Assembly (NCBI GenBank): GCA_029864945.1
Contig: JAOTSL010000055.1
Location: forward strand, 1 to 13,393
DNA length: 13,393 nucleotides
From: Gammaproteobacteria bacterium
GTDB taxonomy: Bacteria > Pseudomonadota > Gammaproteobacteria > S012-40
Direction of reading: 5' to 3'
The position numbers and the translations under genes were made by a program. Each line of letters starts with the position of its first letter. Within the stretch, counting starts at the first letter, position 1. Under the pieces are notes generated by a model, which was not told the DNA's origin, ran no database searches, and saw only the letters and a program-made list of their open reading frames with translations. Of this stretch, positions 6,765 to 13,393 are shown one piece after another.

Positions 6765-7859
6765 TTACAAGCCTTCGGAGGTGCTCATGGTGGCTAACAT
6801 CTCCGCTTGATATTCGTTGGTCAACGGCTCTATCACCATAGAAAGCTTACCTTCCATAAAATCATCCAACTTATACAAAGTCAGATTAATTCGATGATCA
6901 GAAATGCGCCCCTGAGGAAAATTATACGTTCGAATACGCTCAGACCTGTCACCACTACCTACTAAACTTTTTCGAGTAGCCGCTGTTTCTGCGTCTTGCT
7001 TATCTTTCTCTGCCTGCATTAATCTAGCTTGCAAAACCGACATAGCTCTTGCGCGATTTTTATGTTGCGAACGCTCATCCTGACACTCGACAACAGTACC
7101 CGTAGGTAAATGCGTAATACGAATAGCGGAATCGGTTTTATTCACATGCTGCCCACCTGCACCAGACGCACGAAATGTATCAACTTTTAAGTCGCCACTA
7201 TTAATTTCGGTTTTTTCGACATCAGCCACTTCGGGCATAATTGCTACAGTACAGGCCGAGGTATGCACTCGACCCTGCGCTTCTGTTTCGGGTACTCGCT
7301 GAACTCGGTGACCGCCTGATTCAAATTTTAATTGTGAGTAAACATTTTTACCTGAGATACGCACAATGATTTCTTTGTACCCCCCGTGCTCACCTAAATT
7401 CTGATTCATTATTTCTACTTGCCACCCCTTAACCTCGGCAAACCTTGAGTACATTCTGAATAAATCACCCGCAAAAATCGCGGCCTCATCACCGCCGGCA
7501 CCGGCGCGAATTTCTAAAAATATATTACTTTCGTCATTTGGATCTTTCGGCAGCAGTAATTTTTGCAACTCTGCCTCAAGTGCCTCTTTGGCCTCTTTAG
7601 ATTCGTCCAGGTCCATTTGCGCCAACTCACGCATTTCTTTATCGGGCTCAGTCAACATTTCAGTCGCTGCTTCAATATCGCCCATCACAGATTGATAACG
7701 AATATAACATTCACTAACAGGCTGGATTTCTGCGTATTCCCGAGAAAATTCACGAAAACGATTTTGATCGCCAATAACATCAGGATCGGACAATAATGCA
7801 TTAATTTCCTCGACACGCTCATTAATCGTGTCGAGTTTCGAAAGAAGGGTTTTATTCAC
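6765..7859 (-). CDS. prfA: Peptide chain release factor 1
   Basis: RF1 recognises UAA and UAG in the ribosomal A site and triggers hydrolysis of the peptidyl-tRNA ester. The 364-residue product is collinear with the 360-residue E. coli RF1. The P-x-T codon-recognition tripeptide is Pro190-Glu191-Thr192, which marks RF1 rather than RF2 (SPF). The GGQ catalytic motif is at 235-237 within SGAGGQHVN, and Gln237 is the expected PrmC methylation site. The start is GTG 7859, which aligns exactly with the E. coli N-terminus. It shares one base with the hemA stop (TAGTG), so prfA is probably translated by coupling to hemA. No strong ribosome-binding site is visible. There is no internal frameshift of the RF2 type. 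Confidence 0.98.
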   Translation of the reverse strand: MNKTLLSKLDTINERVEEINALLSDPDVIGDQNRFREFSREYAEIQPVSECYIRYQSVMGDIEAATEMLTEPDKEMRELAQMDLDESKEAKEALEAELQKLLLPKDPNDESNIFLEIRAGAGGDEAAIFAGDLFRMYSRFAEVKGWQVEIMNQNLGEHGGYKEIIVRISGKNVYSQLKFESGGHRVQRVPETEAQGRVHTSACTVAIMPEVADVEKTEINSGDLKVDTFRASGAGGQHVNKTDSAIRITHLPTGTVVECQDERSQHKNRARAMSVLQARLMQAEKDKQDAETAATRKSLVGSGDRSERIRTYNFPQGRISDHRINLTLYKLDDFMEGKLSMVIEPLTNEYQAEMLATMSTSEGL

Positions 7860-9118
7860 TATTCGGTGTCTTTAAGGTCAAACAGCTCTTTTACTATATC
7901 GAGCATGTTGTGATTACCATCAAATCCAGCCTGTCGGATTTTTGCAGTTGGTGTGTGGGATATTTTATTAACCAGGGCGTTCGCTAGGCGCTTTAACACC
8001 TCTTCTGGCTCCTGACCATTTTTTAACATTTTTAAAGCTTTTTCTAACTCGGCTTCACGCAGCACATTCATACTACTACGATAGTCTTGAATAATAGATA
8101 TCGCTCCTTGGGACCTTAACCATCCCATAAAAGCAACAACCTGATTATCAATAATGTCTTCGGCCTGCTCTGCGGCTTCCATGCGTGTACGCAAACCTTC
8201 GTTAATGATGTCTTTTAAATCATCAACTGTATACAAATAAACATCCGCAAGATTTGCAACCTCTGGTTCGATATCACGAGGCACCGCAATATCCACCATT
8301 AGAATTGGTTTATGTTTACGTATTTTAATGGCGCGCTCAACAATACCTTTCCCTAATATTGGAAGGGGGCTGGCGGTTGATGAAATAATAATATCAGCTT
8401 CTGGCAAATGATCTGGAATATCCGTTAGGCTTATCGCAAATCCGCCCACCTCTTCCGCCAGTGCGTGCGCACGCTCGACAGTACGATTGGCAATAATAAT
8501 ATTACCAATTTTATTTTCTTTCAGATGGCGGGCTGCAAGCTCAATGGTTTCGCCTGCACCAATCAACAGTGCAGTATGATTTTCGAACGAGCTAAAAATT
8601 TGCTTTGAAAGGCTAACCGCGGCATATGCAACAGATACTGCACTTTCTCCTATGGCCGTATCTGTTCTAACTTGCTTGGCCGCATTAAATGTATGCTGGC
8701 AAAGTCTATTTAAAATTGTGCCGACGGTACCTGCTGACGTTGCATCTCGATAAGCTGATTTAACCTGACCAAGTATTTGTGGTTCGCCAAGAACTAAAGA
8801 GTCCAGACCACTAGCAACCCGTAATAAATGCCGAACAGCATCGCGATCTGGGTATTTGAAAATATATGGTGCTATATCGTCAGCATTCAAATGATGATAA
8901 TTAGAAAACCAACTTTCAACTTCCGCGCTATTAGGGTCGTTAACGCAGCAATACAACTCCGTTCGATTACAGGTAGATAAAATTGCCACCTCACTTACAT
9001 CATTGACGGCAGCCAATTCCTTACAGGCATCCTGCAGACGTTCCGGCGCAAACGCAACCTTTTCACGAATATCTATCGGGGCTGTCTTATGATTAATCCC
9101 AAACGCTAATAACGCCAT
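7859..9118 (-). CDS. hemA: Glutamyl-tRNA reductase
   Basis: First committed enzyme of C5-pathway tetrapyrrole synthesis: it reduces Glu-tRNA(Glu) with NADPH to glutamate-1-semialdehyde. From ATG 9118 the product has 419 residues (E. coli 418). The N-terminus LLAFGINHKTAPI is followed by catalytic Cys50 in STCNRTELY, SGLDSLVLGEPQILGQVK at 103-120, and NADPH-binding GAGE at 187-190. Next come SSTASPLPI and a C-terminal helical dimerisation region. ATG 9118 reproduces the E. coli start and puts the nucleophile at position 50. GTG 9169 in the same frame would add 17 residues, and neither start has a good ribosome-binding site. It is the first gene of the minus-strand group, overlaps prfA by one base, and is divergent from the TPR lipoprotein gene. 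Confidence 0.97.
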   Translation of the reverse strand: MALLAFGINHKTAPIDIREKVAFAPERLQDACKELAAVNDVSEVAILSTCNRTELYCCVNDPNSAEVESWFSNYHHLNADDIAPYIFKYPDRDAVRHLLRVASGLDSLVLGEPQILGQVKSAYRDATSAGTVGTILNRLCQHTFNAAKQVRTDTAIGESAVSVAYAAVSLSKQIFSSFENHTALLIGAGETIELAARHLKENKIGNIIIANRTVERAHALAEEVGGFAISLTDIPDHLPEADIIISSTASPLPILGKGIVERAIKIRKHKPILMVDIAVPRDIEPEVANLADVYLYTVDDLKDIINEGLRTRMEAAEQAEDIIDNQVVAFMGWLRSQGAISIIQDYRSSMNVLREAELEKALKMLKNGQEPEEVLKRLANALVNKISHTPTAKIRQAGFDGNHNMLDIVKELFDLKDTE

Positions 9119-9484
9119 ATCTTTTAAAGCCACTTCCCTATCAAAGTCGTCAAAATTCAGACGAATCACGCATTTTCTTAAATACAGCCCTTTAATACAA
9201 GCCTTATATTCGAGAAATAAGAACTTATCATATCAATTAACAAGCCTGCCTCACCAAAAAAGATAATGCATTACACGAATTAGAAATAATACTTTTATAC
9301 ATGCTTATCGGCAACTCTCAATATCGCTTTCGCTAAGTACCTAAAACTTCGAAAAATAATGTATATTGATGAATATTAAATTATTTTACGCTGACTCTGT
9401 CTATATATGGAATAATAGTTAGGAACCCGTTAACACTAATGTCGTTAAAAAGGGCGTAATGCTTGCAGCAGTAAGCCGAACAAC

Positions 9485-9498
9485 TTGATCTATATCAA
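9485..9498. promoter_or_regulatory. FNR/ANR-type binding site
   Basis: TTGAT-CTAT-ATCAA matches the FNR/ANR consensus TTGAT-N4-ATCAA at all ten fixed positions. Its centre is 43.5 nt before the TPR lipoprotein ATG, too near for class II activation in that direction, since the transcript would start at about the ATG. Toward hemA, a start near 9450 would suit, with CATTAC on the minus strand as a poor -10. It could instead repress the plus-strand promoter. An oxygen-sensing role is inferred from the consensus only. Confidence 0.6.
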
Positions 9499-9520
9499 AT
9501 AATGCCAGATTACCACTCTT

Positions 9521-9530
9521 GGAAGGGAGG
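9521..9530 (+). promoter_or_regulatory. Strong ribosome-binding site of the TPR lipoprotein gene
   Basis: GGAAGGGAGG ends 4 nt before ATG 9535. It decides the start in favour of 9535 over the upstream in-frame ATG at 9502, which would put a non-signal-like stretch before the lipoprotein signal peptide. Confidence 0.8.
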
Positions 9531-9534
9531 ATTA

Positions 9535-11241
9535 ATGATCGTTTGTCTTAAACACGGGCTACTAACAATAATGCTAGTAGGCATATCTGCATGTGCAACT
9601 CTCCCCAATGGCCCCGACGAACCTTTTACTGAAAAACCCGGCGACATAAAATTTGGTAACACCACTGCTGACATAATGTACCAGATATTATTGGGCGAAA
9701 TTTCCACCCAGCGCGGCAAGCCAGATGTTGCGTCAAAGTTTTACGTAAGTGCTGCAAAAAATAGCAACGACCCTAGAGTTGCCTCCCGCGCAGTCAGGAT
9801 TGCAACATTTGCAGATAACAAAGAAGATGCACTAATAGCCGCAAAAATCTGGGCAAATAACGAACCGGAAAATCAGGAAGCAAAACGAGTCCTTGCTGTC
9901 CTGTATCTCAGGAACGGTAATTTTGAGCAGGCTCAAACCAATCTTGCCAACCTCCTCAGCTCAGACTCGGAAGGCATCGCCCGTAATCTTTTGCTTACAG
10001 GGGCGCTATTGCAGCGCGAAGCAAGCAAAGAAGGTGCTGAACAAATATCAAACTATTTAATTTCACTTTATCCAAAACACGTGGAAGCACATTACGTTCA
10101 CGCCTCACTTGCCATGCAAAACCAGCAGCCTGATAAGGCGCTAATTAGCATTAAAAAAGCATTAAAGCTAAAGCCTGACTGGATCGAAGCCGTCATGCTC
10201 TATCCCCGGATTTTACAAGAAAATGGCAAAGCAGAGGAAAGCTTGAGCTACCTCTCTAACTTCCTGAGAAAATCACCCAAAGAAGATGCTGTTCGACTGA
10301 GCTATGCTCGCGCATTAGTAGACGCACGTAAACTAGACCAAGCCCGCAGCCAGTTTGAGCTGCTGGCAGTTAAAATGCCAAACAATAAAGACGTGCTTTT
10401 CGCACTAGCCATGCTTTCAATGCAATCAAAAGATTTTCAGGAAGCAGAAGGCTACCTTAACCAACTTAACAAACAAGGAAAAGCCAACCCACAGGTGATT
10501 TTCTACCTAGGGCAAATAGCCGAGCAAAAAAAGGATTTTGATAACGCCATCAACTTATACTCAAGACTAAGAACCGGCGAGTACTATATCGAGGCACAGC
10601 TACGCGTTGCCGTTATTCTGGCAGAACACAAAGACATCAAATCAGCGCTTGAGCACTTACATAGCATTGACACAAAAACAGATGAAGAAAAACGAGAGGT
10701 AGTTCTTTTTGAGGGAAACCTACTCCGCGACTTCAAGCAGTATGACGAAGCATTTGCATTTTACTCCGACATTCTTGACTCCACCCCTAAAGACACCGAA
10801 ATATTGTACTTTCGCGCATTGGTTGCAGAGCGCTTAAATAGAATTGATGTGGTCATCCGCGACCTGAGTTATGTCATTGAGCAAAACCCCCAAGATGCTG
10901 CCGCATTAAACGCATTAGGTTACACCCTTGCCGACAAAACGGGCAAGCTGGAAGAAGCCTTAAAACTAATTCAACGCGCCAGAGACCTTGAGCCAGATGA
11001 TGCAGCAATCATCGACAGTCTAGGCTGGATAAACTTTCGACTTGGCAATATTGAAATTGCAATCAAGTATATGGAAGAAGCCATGGAGAAAATTGATGAT
11101 GGCGAAGTTGCCGCCCATTTTGGCGAAATACTCTGGTCTAGTGGCAACAAAGAAAAAGCGATCAGTATTTGGAAAACTGCCCGTGAAAAATTTGGTGACA
11201 ACGAAATTTTGATAAAAACCATGGAACGCTTTGGTCAATAA
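9535..11241 (+). CDS. TPR-repeat outer-membrane lipoprotein, PA4667-like
   Basis: A 568-residue predicted lipoprotein. A short basic start and hydrophobic stretch end in lipobox ISAC, with Cys20 as the lipidated residue. The next residue, Ala21, is not an inner-membrane retention Asp, so Lol-dependent transport to the outer membrane is expected. The rest is helical repeats of TPR type from about residue 45 to the end. The clearest units are HVEAHYVHASLAMQNQQPDK, NPQVIFYLGQIAEQKKDFDN, AALNALGYTLADKTGKLEEA and AIIDSLGWINFRLGNIEIA. The position between hemA and lolB matches PA4667 of Pseudomonas aeruginosa as I recall it. TPRs suggest a periplasmic scaffold, but partner and role are unknown. ATG 9535 has an excellent ribosome-binding site. 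It ends one base before lolB. Confidence 0.9.
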   Translation: MIVCLKHGLLTIMLVGISACATLPNGPDEPFTEKPGDIKFGNTTADIMYQILLGEISTQRGKPDVASKFYVSAAKNSNDPRVASRAVRIATFADNKEDALIAAKIWANNEPENQEAKRVLAVLYLRNGNFEQAQTNLANLLSSDSEGIARNLLLTGALLQREASKEGAEQISNYLISLYPKHVEAHYVHASLAMQNQQPDKALISIKKALKLKPDWIEAVMLYPRILQENGKAEESLSYLSNFLRKSPKEDAVRLSYARALVDARKLDQARSQFELLAVKMPNNKDVLFALAMLSMQSKDFQEAEGYLNQLNKQGKANPQVIFYLGQIAEQKKDFDNAINLYSRLRTGEYYIEAQLRVAVILAEHKDIKSALEHLHSIDTKTDEEKREVVLFEGNLLRDFKQYDEAFAFYSDILDSTPKDTEILYFRALVAERLNRIDVVIRDLSYVIEQNPQDAAALNALGYTLADKTGKLEEALKLIQRARDLEPDDAAIIDSLGWINFRLGNIEIAIKYMEEAMEKIDDGEVAAHFGEILWSSGNKEKAISIWKTAREKFGDNEILIKTMERFGQ

Positions 11242-11242
11242 A

Positions 11243-11866
11243 GTGATCATTAGAGAGCAAAAACATTTAACATTTGCCTTATGCGCCTTCATAGCTCTGA
11301 CGCTTGCGGCATGTAGCAATAACCTGCCAATTAAACACACCGCCGCAGAAAAAACAGCCTGGCTTGTACACAAAAACTCTCTCAAACACATTCAGGGATG
11401 GCAGTTTAGCGGCAGGTTTGGCGCAAAAACGGATACCGAAAACTGGACAGGCAGCATTGCTTGGTCTCAGGAAAAGCAGCAATATAAAATAAGCATCGCC
11501 GGGCCATTAAGCTCCGGCAGCCTATTACTTGAGGGGGAGGAAAACTTTGCCCAGCTGCAGCTTACTGACGATCAATCATTTACCGATAGCGATCCTCAAA
11601 CCTTACTTCAGAATCACACCGGCCTAAAGCTGCCTATACATGAACTGCGTTATTGGCTACTCGGCTTACCTGACCCTCAAAATAAAACGAATTCCATTGA
11701 ATTAAACGAAAAAGGCCAGATTAGCAAACTCACCCAAAATAACTGGGAAATTAATTTTAAGCGCTACACTACCGTAGACAACTTTCAATTACCTGATAAA
11801 ATTTTTCTAGTTAACCATGAAATCAACGTACGTCTAATTATTCAAAAATGGCAAATTCTAAGCTAA
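11243..11866 (+). CDS. lolB: Outer-membrane lipoprotein receptor LolB
   Basis: LolB accepts lipoproteins from the periplasmic carrier LolA and inserts them into the outer membrane. From GTG 11243 the product has 207 residues, near the E. coli size. A signal peptide ends in lipobox LAAC with Cys24 lipidated and Ser at +2. The mature part contains WQFSGRFGAK, WTGSIAWSQ and LRYWLLGLPDP, in the order and spacing of the LolB beta-barrel. In-frame TTG 11231, inside the TPR gene, is an alternative start adding four residues; ribosome-binding sequences are weak for both. It sits 1 nt after the TPR gene, and its last 19 nt overlap ispE, so the three are almost certainly co-transcribed. Confidence 0.93.
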   Translation: MIIREQKHLTFALCAFIALTLAACSNNLPIKHTAAEKTAWLVHKNSLKHIQGWQFSGRFGAKTDTENWTGSIAWSQEKQQYKISIAGPLSSGSLLLEGEENFAQLQLTDDQSFTDSDPQTLLQNHTGLKLPIHELRYWLLGLPDPQNKTNSIELNEKGQISKLTQNNWEINFKRYTTVDNFQLPDKIFLVNHEINVRLIIQKWQILS

Positions 11867-12744
11867 CAAATCCCGAGTCAGCAGTATGGAAAAATAAATT
11901 ATTTCCTTGGCAAGCACCGGCAAAACTAAACCTTTTCCTTCATATTACGGGCCGGCGTGCCGATGGCTACCATCTACTGCAAACTGTGTTTCACTTTGTA
12001 GACATCAGCGACACCTTATATTTTGATATCACCGAAAATAGCAATATAAGCTTATCTCCATCAATAGAAAATGTTCCAGACGATGAAAACATCATTATTA
12101 AAGCTGCCAAATTACTCCAAAGAACAACTGGAACCAAAAAAGGGGCTAAAATTACGCTGCAAAAGCGTCTACCCATGGGTGGCGGCCTTGGCGGAGGAAG
12201 CTCCGATGCAGCCACAACCTTACTTGCCCTGAACAAATTATGGGGAATCAACCTCAATAAGACGGACTTGATGGCGCTGGGTTTATCCTTAGGAGCAGAT
12301 GTCCCTATCTTCATTTATGGTCAAACAGCATGGGCAGAAGGCGTGGGTGAAACCCTAACTCCCCTCCTAAAAGCGGAAATTAACCCCAAAAACTGGTTTT
12401 TAATTATATTTCCGAAAATAAATGTCAATACTAGTGCAATTTTTTCATCTTCGGAATTGACACGAGACAAACTTCCTATCAGAATACGCGACTTCCTGAA
12501 CGGGCCAACGGAAAATGTATTTGAGCCAGTAGTGGCCAAGCAATATCCTGAGATCCAGTCAGCACTAAACTGGTTAAATCAGTTTTCAGATGCCAGACTA
12601 ACAGGGACTGGGGCTTGTATTTTTGCCAGCTTTAAAACAGAGCAAGAAGCACGCGAAATCGCTGCACAAGCACCAGAAAAGTGGCAATCATTTATTGCCC
12701 AGGGTTGTTTTACAACGCCTATAGAAGAGTTGCTCCATAACTAG
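11848..12744 (+). CDS. ispE: 4-diphosphocytidyl-2-C-methyl-D-erythritol kinase
   Basis: GHMP kinase of the non-mevalonate (MEP) pathway. It phosphorylates CDP-methylerythritol with ATP on the way to IPP and DMAPP. The protein has 298 residues, about 15 more than E. coli IspE; the extra length is a non-conserved N-terminal stretch before PAKLNLFLHITGRRADGYH. Catalytic Lys26 (in AKLNLF) and Asp151 (in GADVPIF) are present. The glycine-rich ATP loop PMGGGLGGGSSDAA is at 109-122, and LTGTGACIFASF near the C-terminus completes the family pattern. ATG 11848 is the only ATG, GTG or TTG I see before the conserved region, and it overlaps the end of lolB by 19 nt. tRNA-Gln begins 20 nt after its stop. 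Confidence 0.97.
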   Translation: MANSKLTNPESAVWKNKLFPWQAPAKLNLFLHITGRRADGYHLLQTVFHFVDISDTLYFDITENSNISLSPSIENVPDDENIIIKAAKLLQRTTGTKKGAKITLQKRLPMGGGLGGGSSDAATTLLALNKLWGINLNKTDLMALGLSLGADVPIFIYGQTAWAEGVGETLTPLLKAEINPKNWFLIIFPKINVNTSAIFSSSELTRDKLPIRIRDFLNGPTENVFEPVVAKQYPEIQSALNWLNQFSDARLTGTGACIFASFKTEQEAREIAAQAPEKWQSFIAQGCFTTPIEELLHN

Positions 12745-12764
12745 ACGTTAGTTAAAAAGTTTAT

Positions 12765-12839
12765 TGGGGTGTCGCCAAGCGGTAAGGCACAAGGTTTTGA
12801 TCCTTGCATGCCCAGGTTCGAATCCTGGCACCCCAACCA
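12765..12839 (+). tRNA. tRNA-Gln (anticodon UUG), CCA encoded
   Basis: The 75-nt sequence folds as a cloverleaf. Acceptor arms are TGGGGTG (12765-12771) and CACCCCA (12829-12835), with discriminator A and encoded CCA at 12837-12839. The anticodon stem CAAGG/CCTTG (12790-12794, 12802-12806) encloses loop TTTTGAT with anticodon TTG at 12797-12799. The T-loop is GGTTCGAATCC, and overall it is very close to E. coli tRNA-Gln(UUG). The U1-A72 pair is the glutamine-tRNA identity feature read by bacterial GlnRS and also by GatCAB. It sits between ispE and prs, as in pseudomonads, and may be cut out of the ispE-prs transcript because only 20 nt separate it from ispE. Confidence 0.97.
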
Positions 12840-12863
12840 TATTTTAAGTGCTTCGATTCACGT

Positions 12864-12894
12864 ACGCGGATTCGGAGCATATGCCCGAAGGCGT
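12864..12894 (+). repeat. Hairpin in the tRNA-Gln/prs spacer
   Basis: TTCGG (12871-12875) pairs with CCGAA (12885-12889) around a loop containing the palindrome GCATATGC. ACGC (12864-12867) can pair with GCGT (12891-12894) outside it, and TTCACG (12857-12862) with CGTGAA (12892-12897) is an alternative outer pairing. No T-tract follows, so a standard terminator is unlikely. It may influence tRNA 3' processing or the prs leader. Confidence 0.4.
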
Positions 12895-12906
12895 GAAACA
12901 TGAAAA

Positions 12907-12935
12907 TTGACACCGGGCAAAAAATCACGCATATC
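12907..12935 (+). promoter_or_regulatory. Candidate sigma-70 promoter of prs
   Basis: TTGACA at 12907-12912 is a perfect -35 hexamer. With a 17-nt spacer the -10 would be CATATC (12930-12935), matching TATAAT at only three of six positions. Distance to the prs start is suitable. The excellent -35 and poor -10 make this a tentative call, possibly a regulated or activator-helped promoter. Confidence 0.35.
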
Positions 12936-12974
12936 ACGGACTTCTCCATAAAACTCGTTTTTCAACTTAAATCC

Positions 12975-12980
12975 TGAGGA
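12975..12980 (+). promoter_or_regulatory. Ribosome-binding site of prs
   Basis: TGAGGA lies 7 nt before GTG 12988, the ideal spacing. It decides for the GTG over the in-frame ATG codons at 13003 and 13006, which have no such sequence upstream. Confidence 0.75.
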
Positions 12981-12987
12981 CTACAAC

Positions 12988-13393
12988 GTGTCTGATCGCC
13001 AAATGATGGTGTTTTCGGGAAATGCCAACCCACAACTCTCAGCGACTATTGCACAGTACCTGAATCTACGTCTTGGAAAAATCAGCGTCGGGCAGTTTAG
13101 TGACGGCGAAGTTGCAGTTGAAATACTCGAAAATGTACGCGGCAAAGACGTATTCATCGTCCAGCCCACTTCAGCCCCCACTAATGACCATATTATGGAG
13201 CTGTTAGTCATGGTTGATGCCATGAGGCGCGCATCCGCAGCAAGGGTGACAACTGTTATCCCTTACTTTGGCTATTCAAGACAAGACAGACGAACCCGCT
13301 CTGCACGTGTACCAATTACAGCAAAAGTCGTAGCTAACATGATTGGCGGAGCTGGAACAAATCGCGTTTTAACCGTTGATTTGCACGCAGACC
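12988..13393 (+). CDS. prs: Ribose-phosphate pyrophosphokinase (PRPP synthetase), 5' part
   Basis: Makes 5-phosphoribosyl-1-pyrophosphate from ribose-5-phosphate and ATP for purine, pyrimidine, NAD, histidine and tryptophan synthesis. The first 135 codons are present and the gene runs off the right edge; the family is about 310-315 residues. Visible motifs are MMVFSGNANPQL, QFSDGEVAVEI, ENVRGKDVFIVQPT, the ATP-binding IPYFGYSRQDRR (91-102) and VDLHAD with His133. These are nearly identical in arrangement to the E. coli and Pseudomonas enzymes. GTG 12988 is supported by its ribosome-binding site and by Pseudomonas Prs, which I recall beginning MSKMMVFTGN. It follows tRNA-Gln by 148 nt. Confidence 0.96.
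   Translation, partial: MSDRQMMVFSGNANPQLSATIAQYLNLRLGKISVGQFSDGEVAVEILENVRGKDVFIVQPTSAPTNDHIMELLVMVDAMRRASAARVTTVIPYFGYSRQDRRTRSARVPITAKVVANMIGGAGTNRVLTVDLHAD

Larger units (their letters stand above)
9119..9534. promoter_or_regulatory. Divergent hemA / TPR-lipoprotein intergenic region
   Basis: These 416 AT-rich nt hold no recognisable gene. Promoters for both directions are expected here. I see a perfect FNR/ANR-type palindrome at 9485-9498 and a strong ribosome-binding sequence at 9521-9530. AATAAT at 9411-9416 matches five of six -10 positions but lacks a convincing -35. For hemA, TATGAT lies on the minus strand (9223-9228), also without a good -35. If hemA starts at the alternative GTG 9169, the non-coding part shrinks to 365 nt. 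Confidence 0.6.

Noticed and set aside
9502..9534. Upstream ATG 9502 as start of the TPR lipoprotein
   Set aside because: It would add 11 polar residues before the signal peptide, while the strong ribosome-binding sequence at 9521-9530 points to ATG 9535.
11020..11391. 123-codon minus-strand frame opposite the TPR gene and lolB
   Set aside because: Antisense to two well-supported genes, without any recognisable domain.
11991..12314. 107-codon minus-strand frame inside ispE
   Set aside because: Antisense shadow; the proline-rich run mirrors the glycine-rich ATP loop of IspE.
12739..12753. AACTA/TAGTT inverted repeat over the ispE stop as a terminator
   Set aside because: Only five AT-rich base pairs, no T-tract; expected by chance in this composition.
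12761..12949. Minus-strand reading frame of 62 codons over tRNA-Gln
   Set aside because: It is the antisense of the tRNA; peptides of the type WGARIRTWACKDQNLVPYRLATPQ are a known false-gene pattern from reading tRNA backwards.
1..13393. CRISPR array, insertion sequence, prophage, toxin-antitoxin or defence island
   Set aside because: No spaced direct repeats, transposase, integrase or defence domains were seen in either strand; every long stretch is accounted for by housekeeping genes.

Overview
The window reads as an ordinary chromosomal housekeeping segment of a moderately AT-rich gammaproteobacterium. The MreB, RF1, GluTR, PrmC, HslO and IspE proteins all resemble enterobacterial and pseudomonad sequences almost end to end. 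The order hemA | TPR lipoprotein-lolB-ispE-tRNA-Gln-prs, with hemA-prfA-prmC running the other way, matches what I recall of Pseudomonas. So does the divergent mreB | gatC-gatA-gatB pair. I cannot assign a genus. No phage, insertion sequence, CRISPR or defence genes are visible.

Layout. (1) 10-1056, minus: mreB, cell-shape actin. (2) 1166-5344, plus: gatC, gatA, gatB (tRNA-dependent amidotransferase), then hslO (Hsp33 redox chaperone). (3) 5341-9118, minus: hemA (glutamyl-tRNA reductase), prfA (release factor 1), prmC (RF1/RF2 glutamine methyltransferase) and a small JAMM metallopeptidase. HemA and prfA overlap by one base, and a long palindrome separates prfA from prmC. (4) 9119-9534: a 416-nt AT-rich divergent region with a perfect FNR/ANR-type box. 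(5) 9535-13393, plus: a TPR outer-membrane lipoprotein, lolB, ispE, tRNA-Gln(UUG), and the first 135 codons of prs, cut by the window edge.

How the genes fit together. Several products meet at glutamyl- and glutaminyl-tRNA or at translation termination. GatCAB amidates mischarged Glu-tRNA(Gln) and/or Asp-tRNA(Asn), HemA draws Glu-tRNA(Glu) into haem synthesis, a tRNA-Gln gene is present, and PrmC methylates the GGQ glutamine of the RF1 encoded just upstream of it. LolB inserts lipoproteins into the outer membrane, and the neighbouring TPR protein is itself a predicted LolB client. IspE (isoprenoid precursors) and Prs (PRPP) supply core metabolism.

The points most worth a second look are the JAMM metalloprotease in the place where related genomes often carry moeB, the 18-bp perfect inverted repeat within a roughly 97-nt palindrome, and the FNR/ANR box. 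I found no convincing evidence of a wholly new multi-gene system.
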